Positions 32,185-43,780 are shown, numbered from the stretch's first letter. The stretch: DNA of 64,000 nt from Phytophthora hibernalis (GCA_012656075.1 JAAKBF010000145.1:16859-80858), one strand, 5' to 3'. Made by a program: numbers and translations. The notes: generated by a model not told the origin, from the letters alone.

Positions 32185-32308
32185 CTGAGTCGGGAGTAAA
32201 GGAGTCAAGCGTGGTTTCCTCTAACCGAGAGGTTCAATAGATGGTCTAAAGCTGAACGCGATGAAGAAAGATAATATTCATAGTTGGTAGTTGATGCTTA
32301 CAGCTGGC

Positions 32309-33888
32309 TTAGAATGCAGGGGCTGCCGCCTCCTTGATAACACACTCGAGCGGGCCCTTCACAGGCAGCGTGACGCTGTAGTCGTAGGTGATGTTGAACG
32401 GGTCCTCGACCGTCTTGATGTCGAAGCGGCTGAACAGCACGGCGATGACAGTTTGCATCTCCAGCAGAGCGAAGCGCATGCCCAAGCACTGGTGCGGACC
32501 ACCACCGAACGTGATGAACTGGAACGGATTGACGAACTTGACCTTGCCGGTCTCCTCGTCGATCCAACGGTCCGGGTTGAACTCGGCGGCGTCCTCACCC
32601 CACACGTTCTTCACGCGCGCAGCGGCGTACACCGACATGACCACATACGAGCCGAACGGCACGAATGTGCCTTCACTCAGCGTCGTTGAGCGCATGGGCG
32701 TGCGGTGGACACCGGTCATGTTCAGACGCAGACTCTCCTTGAGCACGGCCTCGACGTACGGGATCTTCTGCAAGTCCTCCATCGATGGGACTTCCAGTTC
32801 GCCCGTCAGCAGCTCCGGCAGGTTCTCGCGGATCTGCGCGCGAAGCTTGGCCAGCACGCGCGGGTGGCGGTTGAGGTTCACGATGATCCACGCCATGCTG
32901 AAGCTCGTGGTCTCCTTGCCAGCCAGGAAGAAGTTCATCATGGCGTCACGCAAGTCCGAGGAGTCCGTGTTGCCGGTCGAGTCCACGAACAGCGTCAGTA
33001 GGTCTGTCTTGGAGTTCCAGTCCTCGGCGGTCTTGTTCGCCATGGACTTGAGCATGACGTCGTTCAGGAGATCCGTTGCAACTTTGATGCAGCGCTTCAA
33101 CATGCGCTCGTCACCAATGTTGAGGAACCGTTTGAGCTTCCAGAACCACATTGGTGACTGCAGACGCGCACCAAAGACCTCAGCATAGCCGTCAACAGCC
33201 TCGATGAACGGGTGGTCCATTTCGGAGTTGATGTCACCATCCAAACCGTGCAGGTCGACACCGAAGCCGATCTTGGTGAACACGTCGCTGGAGAACTTGC
33301 CCAGCAGCGACTTCATAGGGGCGGTCCTGCCGTCCTTCGCGCACGTAGCGAGCACGTCACGCAGCTTCTTGGACTTCTCAATGATGACCTCGTCCATGAC
33401 GTCGCGCAGCATCTTCATGGAGAACATGTGACTGGCTATGCGGCGCTGCTTGAGCCACTTCTCGCCATCCACGCCGGCGACACCTTCGCCGAAGATGTCG
33501 TGCTGCAGATCCACGAGCTCGTCGCCGCGTCCGAAGTTGTCGAACTGCGTCTTGAAGACATCTTCGCACGCCTCCGGTGAGGTGATGATGATCGTCTGCG
33601 GACGACCGATGATGCTGAGCACCCAGGGCTTGCCGTCGGTGATCTGGCTTTGGTCGGACATCCAGTCCTGCAACCGGTCCTTCTGGAAGAACATGACGTC
33701 CAGGGTGTTGCCCAGTATCGGCAGCGTCGAATTGGGACGGTGCAGTCCCTGGAGTCGAGTGCACGGGTGATCTTCATCTCGCTGTACACCGCAGACAGCA
33801 ACTTGTAGCCCAAGTAGAGACCACTGAGTGCTCCTACGGCGAGCACGGCCTCCCGTTCGTTCACTTGGTGTTGAGCGATTCCCCACAT
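32309..33888 (-). CDS. Cytochrome P450, tandem copy A (one frame break)
   Basis: About 526 residues. A membrane anchor near the start (AVLAVGALSGLYLGYKLLSAV) suggests an ER enzyme. P450 landmarks are present: I-helix FLAGKETTSF, K-helix ESLR, NPDRW, and the haem loop FGGGPHQCLGMRFALLE with the axial Cys. The overall pattern is CYP86-like, a clan that often hydroxylates fatty acids, but the substrate is unknown. One base is missing near GG 33751-33752; adding it turns ALDSRDC into ALDSQGLHRPNSTLP, matching copy B exactly in frame. The start MWGIAQHQVNEREA is shared with copy B. Confidence 0.85.
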
Positions 33889-34356
33889 GCTTTGAGACCG
33901 ATTGAAGACGACCGAAGGTAATTCCGAAATGAAGGCTACGCAGCTTTGGGAGCTGTCGAGTGGAGGTCTGCAAGGAACCCGCACCACCGCAAGGATCAGC
34001 ACGAGGTGGTTGCGTGCTTTACAGACGGAAGCCTTGACCGCCGGATGCCAATGTTGTCGCGCAGCTTGGGGATCTAATCGCGGGAGCGACCACCTGCGAT
34101 TTGATGCTTTCATCCGCTGCTCATTGGCCCGGTCACTTCAATTGAAGTGTTCATGCTGGAGAAGCGCCATGCCAGGGTCCAGCCGCAGCTGCATGGCGCT
34201 ACGACGTCGCGCTGGGAATGATGAAGACTGGACACCTTGTTCCTGTTCGGTTCGCCACCTGCACGTCATGAGCAGGGTGCAATGTCATGACGTGGAATTC
34301 CGGCAGTGCTTTGAGGTTGATATTTAAACGCAACGTGTACAAGGGTTCTTGCCGGT
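33889..34356. other. Spacer between the P450 genes
   Basis: 468 bases containing the copy A promoter. No gene or repeat seen. Confidence 0.35.
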
Positions 34357-35940
34357 TTAGTTTGCGGCGGGCGTGATTTCACGCACGGTGACATTGAGCG
34401 GGCCCTTGACAGGCAGCGTGATGGCGAAGTCGTAGGTGAGGTCGAACGGGTTTTCCTGCGTCTTCAAGTCGAAGTGGCTGAAGAGCACGGCGACGGTCGT
34501 CTGGATCTGCAGCAGTGCGAAGCGCATGCCGAGGCACTGGCGAGGACCGGCAGCGAACGTGAAGAACTTGAACGGCGACACGGGTTTGACCTTGCCGGTC
34601 GATGGATCAATCCATCTCTCGGGCTTGTACTCCTCTGCGTCGTCACCCCACACGTTCTTCACTCGCGCGGAAGCGTAAATGGGGACCATGACGGCGCAGC
34701 CTTCCGGTACGAAAGTGCCGTCACTGAGCGTCGTCGACGTTTTGGCCATGCGGTTGGTCACCGCCATGTATAGACGCAGACTCTCCTTCACCACTGCTTC
34801 CAAGTACGGCAGCTTTTGCAGGTCCTCCATCGTCGGGACAGCGATTTCGCTGGTCATCAACCCCGGTAGCTTCTCTCGAATCTCGACGCGAAGCTTGGCC
34901 AGCACGGCTGGGTATCGGTTAAGGTTGACGAGGACCCACGACAAACTGAAACTTGTGGTGTCCTTGCTAGCAAGGAGGAAACTCATGAGGGTGTCGTGAA
35001 CCGCCTTCGGGTCAATGTTCGTGTTCGTCTCAACGAACAGAGTCAGCAGATCCGTGCGCTTCACCTCGCTGCTATCTCTGCGTCGGGCTTCTACCGACTT
35101 GGCCAGCACTTCCTGAGTGAGACCTTCCGCCACTTTGGCGCTTTCCTTGAGCCGGCCTTCGTCGCCGATGCTGAAAAAGCGCTTCAGCTTCCAGAACCAC
35201 GCGGGCGACTGCACTCTGGCGCCAAAGACCTCAGCGTAGACATCAACCGCTTCGATGAAGGCGTTGTTCGAGTCGCAGCAGGGGTCGCTATCCAAGCTGT
35301 CCAGGTCGACGCCGAAGCCAATTTTCGTGAAAACCTCGCTCGTGAACTTGCCGAAGAGCGATTTCATGGGGACGACCTTGCCTTCCTTCGCACACTCGGC
35401 AAGGACTTCCTTGAGCTTGGTCACTTTCTCGATGATAACCTCGTCCATAACATCGCGCAACATCTTCATCGAGAAGAGGTGGCTAGCAATACGTCGCTGC
35501 TTCTGCCACTCTTCACCGTCCACGCCGGCGATGCCGTCACCAAAAATGTCGTAGATCACATCACGGAGGTCGGCACCACGCCCAAAATTGTCGAACTGCG
35601 TCTTGAAAACGTCTTCGCACGCCTCGGGGGACGTGACGATGAATGCATCGGGACGGCCGATGATGCTGAGCACCCAGGGCTTACCGTCACTGAGGTTGCT
35701 CTGCTCCGCCATCCAGTCCCACAACCGTTTCTTTTGGTAGAACATCACATCAAGCGTGTTGCCAAGAAGCGGCAGCGTCGACTTGGGGCGGTGAAGGCCT
35801 TGGGTGTCGAAAGCACGACCAATGCTGCTGGTCTTGTACATTGCAGAAAGAACCTTGTAGCCCACGTAGAGCACACCCACGGTGCCCATCGCCAGGGTAG
35901 CTTCGCGCTGGTTCACTTGGTGTTGTGCCAATCCCCACAT
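34357..35940 (-). CDS. Cytochrome P450, tandem copy B (intact)
   Basis: 527 residues, no break. The start is MWGLAQHQVNQREA with anchor LAMGTVGVLYVGYKVLSAM. Motifs: I-helix LLASKDTTSFSLSW (Ser replaces the Gly of copy A's AGKETT), ESLR, KPERW, and haem loop FAAGPRQCLGMRFALL, which keeps the usual Arg that copy A has replaced with His. The two proteins align along their whole length with the same loops (FGRG, FGDGIAGVDGEEW), so this is a local duplication. The different haem-loop and I-helix residues suggest diverged substrate or redox properties. Starting at the longer upstream Met (36111) is unlikely because copy A cannot match it. Confidence 0.9.
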   Translation of the reverse strand: MWGLAQHQVNQREATLAMGTVGVLYVGYKVLSAMYKTSSIGRAFDTQGLHRPKSTLPLLGNTLDVMFYQKKRLWDWMAEQSNLSDGKPWVLSIIGRPDAFIVTSPEACEDVFKTQFDNFGRGADLRDVIYDIFGDGIAGVDGEEWQKQRRIASHLFSMKMLRDVMDEVIIEKVTKLKEVLAECAKEGKVVPMKSLFGKFTSEVFTKIGFGVDLDSLDSDPCCDSNNAFIEAVDVYAEVFGARVQSPAWFWKLKRFFSIGDEGRLKESAKVAEGLTQEVLAKSVEARRRDSSEVKRTDLLTLFVETNTNIDPKAVHDTLMSFLLASKDTTSFSLSWVLVNLNRYPAVLAKLRVEIREKLPGLMTSEIAVPTMEDLQKLPYLEAVVKESLRLYMAVTNRMAKTSTTLSDGTFVPEGCAVMVPIYASARVKNVWGDDAEEYKPERWIDPSTGKVKPVSPFKFFTFAAGPRQCLGMRFALLQIQTTVAVLFSHFDLKTQENPFDLTYDFAITLPVKGPLNVTVREITPAAN

Positions 35941-36698
35941 ACTCGATAGTCTTCTGTAAATTGAACTGCAAATAATCGAAATGGTCGCTATCGGATACGG
36001 GCCGTAGCCTACGGCTCGCAAGCATAGCACACGAACCACCACAACCATCTTGTCGGATGCAGGACCAGCGCGCACTTTTGCAACCAGGGATCGTCTGAAA
36101 GGTATCAACAACTTGCCTGATCAGCGCATAGACCAACAACTTGTTGGCAACAAGTCTTTCGTCACCGCTGAAGATGCAGAAGGATTCCTTCAAGGAGGCC
36201 CGCACCAACGTTGAAATGGCAAAACTCACGCAGTGTTACATGTATTTGCTTGCGACCACCAACGGAGCTGACAATTGGTGGGGGCAACGGTACGGCAGTT
36301 CAACGCTTGCTGTCTTGGCGTGTACGCAATGTCATGATCGTGGGGTCATCCACAGCTCTCACAAAACGGTAGCAATTCTCATCTGCAGCAATCCGAAACG
36401 CACTGATGGGCCCCGCGAGACCGAACCTGGCTTGACTTTTCCCGGAATTGATCCATCACTCGTGTCTGTACTGGCCCTTCATGCAGGTGCATCGCTGGAG
36501 AACTTACCGAGACGAGACTTTGTTTATCGCCAGCGGTTTTCCCTTTAAAACCACATTTACGAACGCCGTCATGCGAGACGAAGACCCCGAATTGAATGTC
36601 CCTTCAAACAACAATTTCTCAATGTTCAAACTTCACAGCCACGCGAAGTGAAATGAATAATCGATGCCTCGGCAGAAGAAAAAACACGAACCTAAACA
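35941..36698. other. Intergenic region upstream of P450 copy B
   Basis: 758 bases with a TACATGTA octamer at 36237. No supported gene. Confidence 0.35.
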
Positions 36699-38371
36699 TT
36701 AGCATATCAGGCGTGGTTTACCGAAGTGAGGCACTTGTAATCCTGCCAAGGCTATCATCCAAACGATCAACTTTGTTTGAATAACGGCGGTATGAGTCTC
36801 CAGAACGAATGCGAGGTGATACAACGCGTTTAGTCTGCAATTGCGCTGCAAAACCATCGCAAACATCACGAACGACGCCAGTTCCAGCAGGCCGTACACA
36901 AACACCATACCTAGTTTTCCGCTAAAATTGACGTTGAGAATGCCGTTGAGCTCACCGTGATATTGAGCAACCGGGAGGTGAACCATCAGGAGAAGGTATA
37001 CTCCGTAGACAAGTGGGATTGTTGCTTCTAAATACTCCACGATTACCAAACACTCTGACGTGAAGAGGGCATCCAGGGCATTTTCGAGCACCTTCGTCGG
37101 GTTGGTCAGGATAACTTTCCGGGTTTCATTGGGTGTGGTATTTGCCCACTGTTTTGATTGCATTCGAATCCGCTGGCTGTTGCTCTGGTAACTGTACGGG
37201 ACCAGTTGGTTCATTGACTGGCGATGAATCTGCGAACAACGGTATACCTTTCAAGGTATCGAGGAGAGAAATCTGTGCTGAAGTTAATTTATGCCTTGTG
37301 CACGACCACAGGCGGATCCGACCACGACACGTGTTTGGCTTGCAGGTAGTCAGCTGATGGCACGCTGTGTATGCAACACCCAAAAGCGAAGGTTCCTCAA
37401 GAACTTCGTCTCCAGTGTATTGGATCTGCCGCAGCGAATGCGCGTTTATGGAGGTCACGCAGCGCGTGAAAAGTGTGTAGTACGTCTAGGGTAAGTATTG
37501 TAGACATTGTGAGAAGCGACGGAGTAATTTGCAAACACATTGCAACGTAGATCGTGTTGAAGAGCTCGACAGTGAACATGACCGATTCCGGGATGAGGTC
37601 TTCCAAGTGGTTCACGATGCGCGCGACGATATTTTTCATGGTTAGTTTGATGACAGGTAGCACAAATACCAGTGGCAACTCGAAATATATGTTGCTGGCG
37701 ATTCTGAACGCGGCACTATAAGACTGGTAAACGATAGCGGTTGCAGCTTGCGCGCTAAGAAATAGCATGAGACGTATCACGAGTTCAGGCTTTCGTATAA
37801 TCTGTTGCCATGTTCGCTGCCCACAAACAAGTCGAAGAAGCACCACGAAAACCACGGCCCCAGGGGAAGAGATGAAGAGACCCATGAAGGGCACCGGAAA
37901 GACCCAGACTACCCCAATCGCGCTGTATGCCGCGCTCATACACAACGCTAAAGTCAAAAGATGCCAACAGGAAATCTGTACCCCTTCGACGCGATGCTGC
38001 ATCTCCAGCACAATCGTACATGCCACCGTTCCTCCGAGAATCGCCATACGAGTCCATACTCCGTAGTTCAGTCGCCAACCTTCTTCAACCGGTGCAAGAG
38101 GCACACTTTCCTGCATCAGCACAATCGCGAGCATAGGCATTGGCGTGACGATACATACGAGTACAGCTCGGAGCAGTGATGTAGTGCGAGTATAATCATC
38201 TAGAGCTAACATCCTCTCGACCGAATATCTCCCACTTTGACTCACTCTTAGACTTCGCCACGCTCTGTGGATGGATTTGGCTGTTGATCGCACTGAGTGG
38301 CGGCTGACAGGGACGTCTGTAGTCATTAGCAGCTCGGCGGTCGGTCCATTGTCGCGAGCACCGTGGTTCAT
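36699..38371 (-). pseudogene. Multi-pass membrane protein of an oomycete family, frame broken twice
   Basis: Three stretches on the minus strand belong together. 38371-37400 encodes a Ser/Arg-rich start, then RYSVERMLALDDYTRTTS, and about seven helices (LLRAVLVCIVTPMPMLAIVL, SSPGAVVFVVLLRLVCG). 37458-37130 encodes a hydrophilic linker with LTSAQISLLDTLKG. 37200-36699 encodes FTSECLVIVEYLEATIPLVY and further helices. The architecture is one I associate with a large oomycete membrane-protein family of unknown function. Each junction needs one surplus base removed (or two added), unlike the usual single loss elsewhere in this window, so a true pseudogene cannot be excluded. If intact it would be about 557 residues. 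Confidence 0.5.
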
Positions 38372-39028
38372 CCGTCAGAAGTGCGTACTCAGGACAATTT
38401 TTCACGAGTGATACGTTGAAATGCCACTGGTATTAAACTTGGCTGCATTGACGATGTCATTATTAGCGGATTTTGCTATTCTCAGAACCTGTTCTTCTCC
38501 CTATCGGATTCTCTTGTTCCTCCTTTCGGATCCTGCATAATAGTCGAGCCAACCGTTTGCGGGCGACCTGGTCTCGATGTGCTTGCATTTATCGCCGTCA
38601 CCAGCTACAATGCCAGCGCTTGTTTGGTTTTACGGAACGCTAGAGCTTAAGCGCACATCACTACACGGTAGAAGCAGCCTCAACGTCAACTTACATGGCT
38701 GCTCTTAATTTACTGCATTTGAGCATCGGGTGTTTATCAACCAAGGCGATCTTGAACGATGAAAGGCAAGATTACCACCAAACAGTCCGATTTCTGGTCT
38801 TGTTGAAGTTGTTTCGCCAGTCGCAACGAGGTAGCACTTCTCGATGGATGTTACGCTGGGATATCGCTAGCGGTTGCATGGCTGAATTTATATTTGAATA
38901 CGTCTCTCTCTTCACGGTCTATCTATTTTTCCTGCTATTGCTTGTTGCACCATCGCATTGCTCCACATGGCAGGAATGCTCGCCACTTTTCCTACCTTGC
39001 CACTTTTAGATAGGAGTCTCCGGAAATA
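38372..39028. other. Intergenic spacer
   Basis: 657 bases between divergent genes. A 104-codon ORF at 38695-39009 has a hydrophobic stretch but nothing else to support it. Confidence 0.35.
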
Positions 39029-40635
39029 ATGGTGCTTCAGCTTTTCGTGAATGGCCCGCCGGGATCGGGCAAGACGACGATCGCCAAGCTTTTGTCCGAG
39101 GAGTTCAATCTGGAGCTAATCGCCACGGGGACTTGCTACGCGAGAACATGAAGGCGCAAACAACGTCAGGCCGCAGAGCTCAGCGCTGCATCGCGGCAAA
39201 AAGTTAGTTCCCGACCGCGTGGTGCTCGACATGGTGGAGGCCAAGGTGGTAAGTTGCATGGCGCAGGGACGTTCTGGATGGGTTCTCGACAGTTTTCCGC
39301 GCACCACCGACCAAGCCGAGGAATTGATAGCGAAGCCGAACCTTTGCCCGGCTATTGTGCTTTTGCTTGAGCTCCCTGAAGTCGACTGTGTCGCTCGCAT
39401 AAGTGGCCGCCGCTTTGACCCTGTAACAGGTGCCATCTTCTATTCACCAACTAATCTACCGCGTGATTCCACCGTGCGCGCGAGATTAACAAGACGGCGC
39501 GATGACACCAGCGACCGGCTGACACCACGCTTCGAGGCCTACCGCACGTTTGGTGAAGCAACAAATGAGTTGTTTGACAGCAACCGGAGTGTAGTGCATC
39601 GGATTGATGCTTCCAAATCCCCGACTGTGATTCTGGAGAATGTCTCAACGCTGCTTCACTCACTCGTTGCGAAGCCCCGCCAGAGTCTTTCGTCCAGCAC
39701 CAACAGCACTGCAAGCAATGACAACAGCAATCAGGCACAGCCAATAGAAAAAACCAACGCTAAAACGCTTTTCAGACTACGACCCGAGACCATTCTTGAA
39801 ACATCAGAGGAGAACGAAGACGACGATATGCAGCAGTACCAGTACGATTGGGAAGACGATGAGAGTTCGATCATCGACAGCAAGCGTGAAAGTACGCCCA
39901 AGAAAAACCTGTCTAAGCAACAGCAGCCTTCACCAAAGCCAAGAGTCCACGCAAAAGTATCCCAGGCTGAAAGCAATCAAATATCATCATCTCTCATGGC
40001 AGCGCTCCCCTGCCTGTTCTTCTGCCACGATCGGGAATTTCAAACGTCGATGAAACATTGCCCCCTCCACCTGCACCAATGCTACGACGTTTGCCAACAC
40101 CAACAGGCAGGTTCAAAGGGACCAACGGACTGACTGAGGTTTCCACAACATCGATCGACTCGGTCATAGTTCGTGAGTCCGTCAGTGCCCGAAGTAGCAG
40201 TAGCAGCAGCGTCCGCAGCAACTGCAGCACAACGAGTTTGGAGACAGCGGCTGCTTCAGTGGACATGGCTACGTTCAAAGAGCTATTGCTTGACGGGTTT
40301 GAGGCTGTGAAGCATGGTCGTCGTGGTAGACCCCACCCTCGACTCATTTTCGCCGACTTGGATTTGAAGCGAGTATTTTGGCAGAAGGCTATGAATGCGG
40401 CGGATCGAGTTGGCAAAGGAAACATGCGCGACTAGAGCAAAGTGTTGTTCTCAATGATGTGATTCAGGTCGCGCGTGGTATGAAGACTGTCGTGCTCAAG
40501 CGGTCAGGGAATGTAGCGCGCTACGAGTGCTACGTATCTCTCGTAACACCAACGCGCACTCTGGATCTCGAATTGCCAAACGCCCAGCTTGCAGACTTCC
40601 TGCAACGAGGTTTCGATCAACTTCTGCACAACTAA
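39029..40635 (+). CDS. Adenylate kinase-like protein with C-terminal PH-like domain (four frame breaks)
   Basis: About 536 residues. The N-terminus is an adenylate kinase domain: P-loop FVNGPPGSGKTTIAK, ATGDLLRENMKAQ, KLVPDRVVLDMVEAKV, and GWVLDSFPRTTDQAEEL. A Ser/Asn/acidic linker of about 200 residues (EENEDDDMQQYQYDWEDDE) leads to a C-terminal domain with HPRLIFADLDLKRVFWQ, VVLNDVIQVARGM and ADFLQRGFDQLL, the pattern of a PLC-type PH domain. Four single-base losses are needed: GGGG 39127-39130, AAAAA 39198-39202, CCCC 40007-40010 and AAA near 40415-40422. All lie in homopolymers and all are losses. If real, the fusion would recruit a nucleotide kinase to a membrane or partner. Confidence 0.65.
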
Positions 40636-40880
40636 ACGGACCAAACTACACGTATTTCATTTTCAGTAAGTAGCTTGAATCACTAACACTAGCGTTGCAT
40701 ACAGCATACCAAAATTGAATGCTGCTGTTACACCTCAATTTATTTCTCCTGAAGTGACCTTCGAAATGGATACATCGTACTTAACACATCCGTTTGTGTA
40801 CGTTTAGTGTGATACCAAATTTCGGTAAGTACGAAAGACCTTGGTCCACACATTTCTATCGTCCCTGAAAAAGCGTCGGA

Positions 40881-41642
40881 ATGTGGAGTCTCAAGGCGCT
40901 GGAGCGGGCTCTGCCTGCCACTCGCGGCGTCCGTGTGGCGTTCGCCAGCTCCGCAGCAGCTGTGCCGACCTTCGAGGGTGTGCGTCTCAACAACCTGCGT
41001 GACAACGACGGCGCGCACAAGCGTGGCAAGCGTCTGGGTCGTGGTATCGGTTCTGGCAAGGGCAAGACGTCGGGTCGCGGACACAAGGGGCAGAAGGCGC
41101 GTTCGGGCGGTGGTTCTGGACGCGGACCTGGATTTGAAGGCGGCCAAACGCCGCTGTACCAGCGCGTGCCCAAGCGCGGCTTCAACAACAAGTTCGCGAC
41201 GCCTATGGAGACACTCAACCTGGACAAGCTGCAGCTTTTCGTGGACATGGGTCGCCTGGACGCCAGCAACAAGATCACGCTGAAGGACCTGGTGGACTCG
41301 GGCATCGTCACGTGCTCGCGCGTCAAGCACGGCGTCAAGCTACTGGGCAACGGCAGCCAGCACCTTACGTCTAAGTTGGACATTGAGGTCTCGCAGGCCT
41401 CCGAGTCGGCCATCAAGGCTGTGGAGGCAGCTGGTGGCAACATCACGTCGGTCTACCACAACCGACTGGCGCTGCGGGCGCTGCTCAAGCCCCACAAGTT
41501 TGAGACGATCCCGCAGGCGGCGCGTCCGAACCCCAAGAAACTCACGTACTACACCAACTATGAGAAGCGCGGTTACCTGTCGCCCGAGGTTCAGGTTAAG
41601 AAGGCACTCGCGAGCGCCGGTGGCGACAGCGACTCGCAATAG
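40881..41642 (+). CDS. MRPL15: Mitochondrial large-subunit ribosomal protein uL15m
   Basis: 253 residues, single exon, intact. A presequence-like start (MWSLKALERALPATRGVRVA) is followed by the uL15 signature: LNNLRDNDGAHKRGKRLGRG, GSGKGKTSGRGHKGQKARSG, and FEGGQTPLYQRVPKRGF. A bacterial uL15 is about 145 residues; the extra C-terminal part (ARPNPKKLTYYTNYEKRGYL) is typical of mitochondrial forms. The protein lies at the base of the central protuberance of the mitoribosome. Confidence 0.93.
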   Translation: MWSLKALERALPATRGVRVAFASSAAAVPTFEGVRLNNLRDNDGAHKRGKRLGRGIGSGKGKTSGRGHKGQKARSGGGSGRGPGFEGGQTPLYQRVPKRGFNNKFATPMETLNLDKLQLFVDMGRLDASNKITLKDLVDSGIVTCSRVKHGVKLLGNGSQHLTSKLDIEVSQASESAIKAVEAAGGNITSVYHNRLALRALLKPHKFETIPQAARPNPKKLTYYTNYEKRGYLSPEVQVKKALASAGGDSDSQ

Positions 41643-41784
41643 ACAGTATGTGGGTGGAGATGGAGAGAACAGGGAGGGATGTGGACTACGACGTGGTGGA
41701 AGATGAATGCAGTGTTGCGCCTCTTGAACCAACTGTGCTTGGCTTTCTCTTGTTGTCTGTGAGGATTTTCTGCGTGGGCTAACA

Positions 41785-42881
41785 CTACTGACCCTTCTTC
41801 TCGTTTGTGCGCTGCTTTGCTCGTTTCCAGCGTGAGTACTGCACGACAGCGTCCATGAAAAAGAGAAAGCCGACCTGGATGACCATGATGAATGGCAACG
41901 TCGCCGCCTCTAGCACCGTATTGTGCCTTGGCGTGACTCCGTTCGCGAGAATACGCAGTAGGTATACCAGTGGGTCCGTGGTGATGCTGAAATGGCCCTT
42001 GGCCAACCCGTTCACCAGTGTCTGCGCTGCAGCATCAGCTGAGAGTGGGTCGCTAACACCCTCGATCGTCTTGGTCTCTGGTGGCGTGAGTGCCTGCTCG
42101 TGCTCGAACATCGGTGTGTCAACGTTGCCGGGGTAGAAGATGCTCACGCGAATATCGTACAGCTGCAACTCGTTGCGAAGTGACTCGGCAAGGCCTCGCA
42201 GCGCGTACTTGGCCGATGAGTACTGAGCAGTACCAATGCAAGCCATGAGCGAGAGCCCAGACCCTACCAGTACAATCTGACCGCCCTCCTTGCCACCTTC
42301 CGTTTCATGCTGTTTGATCATGCCCGGCAATGCTGCGTGCACGGCGTGGAGACAGCCGAAGTAATTGACATCCATGGACCGCCGGAAGCCTGTCACGTCC
42401 TGATCCATGAAGTACCCGGGCTCCACATTTCCAGCACTGCAGACAACATGGTCCACAGCCCGTGTGTGGAATGCGTTAGCAGCCGCCACAGCCTCCTTCA
42501 CAGCTTCAGAGTCGGCCACGTCACAGGACTGAATGAACACGGGAGCATCTGAGTGCTTGCGCACAGCTTCAATCTCCCGTTTGGCCACTGCGAGCTTCTT
42601 GGCGTCGCGAGCAATGATAGAGACTTTGGCCCCTTCTTTCGCGTACTTCTTGGCTGTCGCCAGTCCGATCCCAGAGCTGCCGCCAGTGATGAACACGTGT
42701 TTGCCGTCGACATGGAAACCCGGAGCACGCAGCCTCGTCACCACGAACGACTGCACAAAGGAGCCCCAACGACAAGAATGTTCAGACTACGACACCAATC
42801 GTCTTCAATTGTATAATACGCGCGGAAACCTACCAGGAACGAGCACCCCGCCACCGTGTACAGCACCGTCCACAAATCCAT
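41785..42881 (-). CDS. KDSR: 3-ketodihydrosphingosine reductase
   Basis: Minus-strand exons 42881-42834 and 42750-41785 (donor GTAGGT, acceptor GTGCAG) give 337 residues. It is an SDR enzyme with FITGGSSGIGLATAKKYA for NADPH binding, NAG-equivalent CSAGNVEPG, and the catalytic Ser and YSSAK in GSGLSLMACIGTAQYSSAK. The N-terminal helix spans the intron (LWTVLYTVAGCSFL), and a second hydrophobic segment near the end (PFIMVIQVGFLFFMDAV) fits KDSR, an ER memb rane enzyme whose active site faces the cytosol. It makes dihydrosphingosine in the second step of sphingolipid synthesis. The gene is convergent with uL15m, 142 bases apart. Confidence 0.9.
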
Positions 42882-43140
42882 TGCACAAATGGAGCGAGTC
42901 CAGCAGCGATGAAGTGAGTCCAGCAGCAATGGAGTGATACCGTCTCACGATGTGCAACGTCTACTATTTGTAGCCATGTCCATGTTGACCAATCAGCACT
43001 CGTACCCCGTCAAAACTGTTTGCGCCTCTTGCCACTTCAACTGCCGGGCGGATCTTTGCCAGAGGTCGTACTACGACTCGTAGTGCGACGAGTGGCTGGT
43101 AGCGTATCCTCATTGCTCAATTGCAAACGGATCCGCTACG

Positions 43141-43780
43141 ATGGTGGAGAAACGAGGAAGCGTCACTGCGCCGCACACGCTCGAATTTGCGCCGTCGTGC
43201 AAGCAACTGTCGCTTATACTACTGGCCATCTTCCTCATCAGCTTCACAGTCACATGGTACAAGGTCTGGTGGGACTCGATCATTGGCGTTCTTGTCATGT
43301 GCTACGGCTACTACGTGCTGCGGGACACCAACCCAGCGCACCTCGACGCGACTCAAATCCGACGTGTACGCACCCGCTCTGCATCGACCTTGAAGATACT
43401 CACTATTTTTACTGCACAGTTCCACTACGGCGCAGTCTTCAGTCTGGTGTGCCACATCATCGCAGTGGCCGAGATCACCTACTTCGTCATAAAGCTCTAC
43501 TTGCTGGACAAGATCTTGACGTGGAGTCCGGTCCGGGCATCCCGCTCTTCGTCTTCCTCTACCTGTTCATGCTGTTCGAGATTGGCGTCACGGTACGTTG
43601 CAAAAAGGTCTGGAGATGTGGTAAGCGATTTACGGTTTGCACTTGTTGCTTGTGTGGCAGGCGTTTGGAGTGGAGCGGACGTACAACTTGTGCCAGGAGA
43701 TCTCGCGGAACGAATACTTCATGCAGAGCGACGCGCGTGTGATTGGAAGGCAGTGGAACAGAGCTGCACAATGCCTGTAG
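43141..43780 (+). CDS. Unidentified four-helix membrane protein (one frame break)
   Basis: Exons 43141-43592 and 43661-43780, about 190 residues. Four predicted helices: LSLILLAIFLISFTVTW, SIIGVLVMCYGYYVL, FSLVCHIIAVAEITYFVI and, after repair, PLFVFLYLFMLFEIG. One base is missing near 43518 (KILDVESGPGIPLF after adding G). The second exon encodes AFGVERTYNLCQEI and NEYFMQSDARVIG. I do not recognise the family; the layout is similar to small Golgi or ER tetraspanning proteins. CCAAT occurs at 42989-42993 in the shared upstream region with KDSR. Confidence 0.6.

Larger units (their letters stand above)
31742..32308. other. AT-rich palindromic spacer
   Basis: The most AT-rich segment of the window (31850-32100), with a 15-bp inverted repeat and a 43-bp palindrome, then direct repeat copy B. 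No gene. Confidence 0.5.

Noticed and set aside
32309..36000. Long ORFs antisense to the P450 genes (for example 32388-33188 and 34996-35949 on the plus strand)
   Set aside because: They mirror the codon pattern of the GC-rich P450 exons on the other strand and have no domain features.
38695..39009. 104-codon ORF with a hydrophobic segment upstream of the adenylate kinase gene
   Set aside because: No family, no signal-peptide plus RXLR pattern, AT-rich composition, and it overlaps the likely promoter and leader of the next gene.
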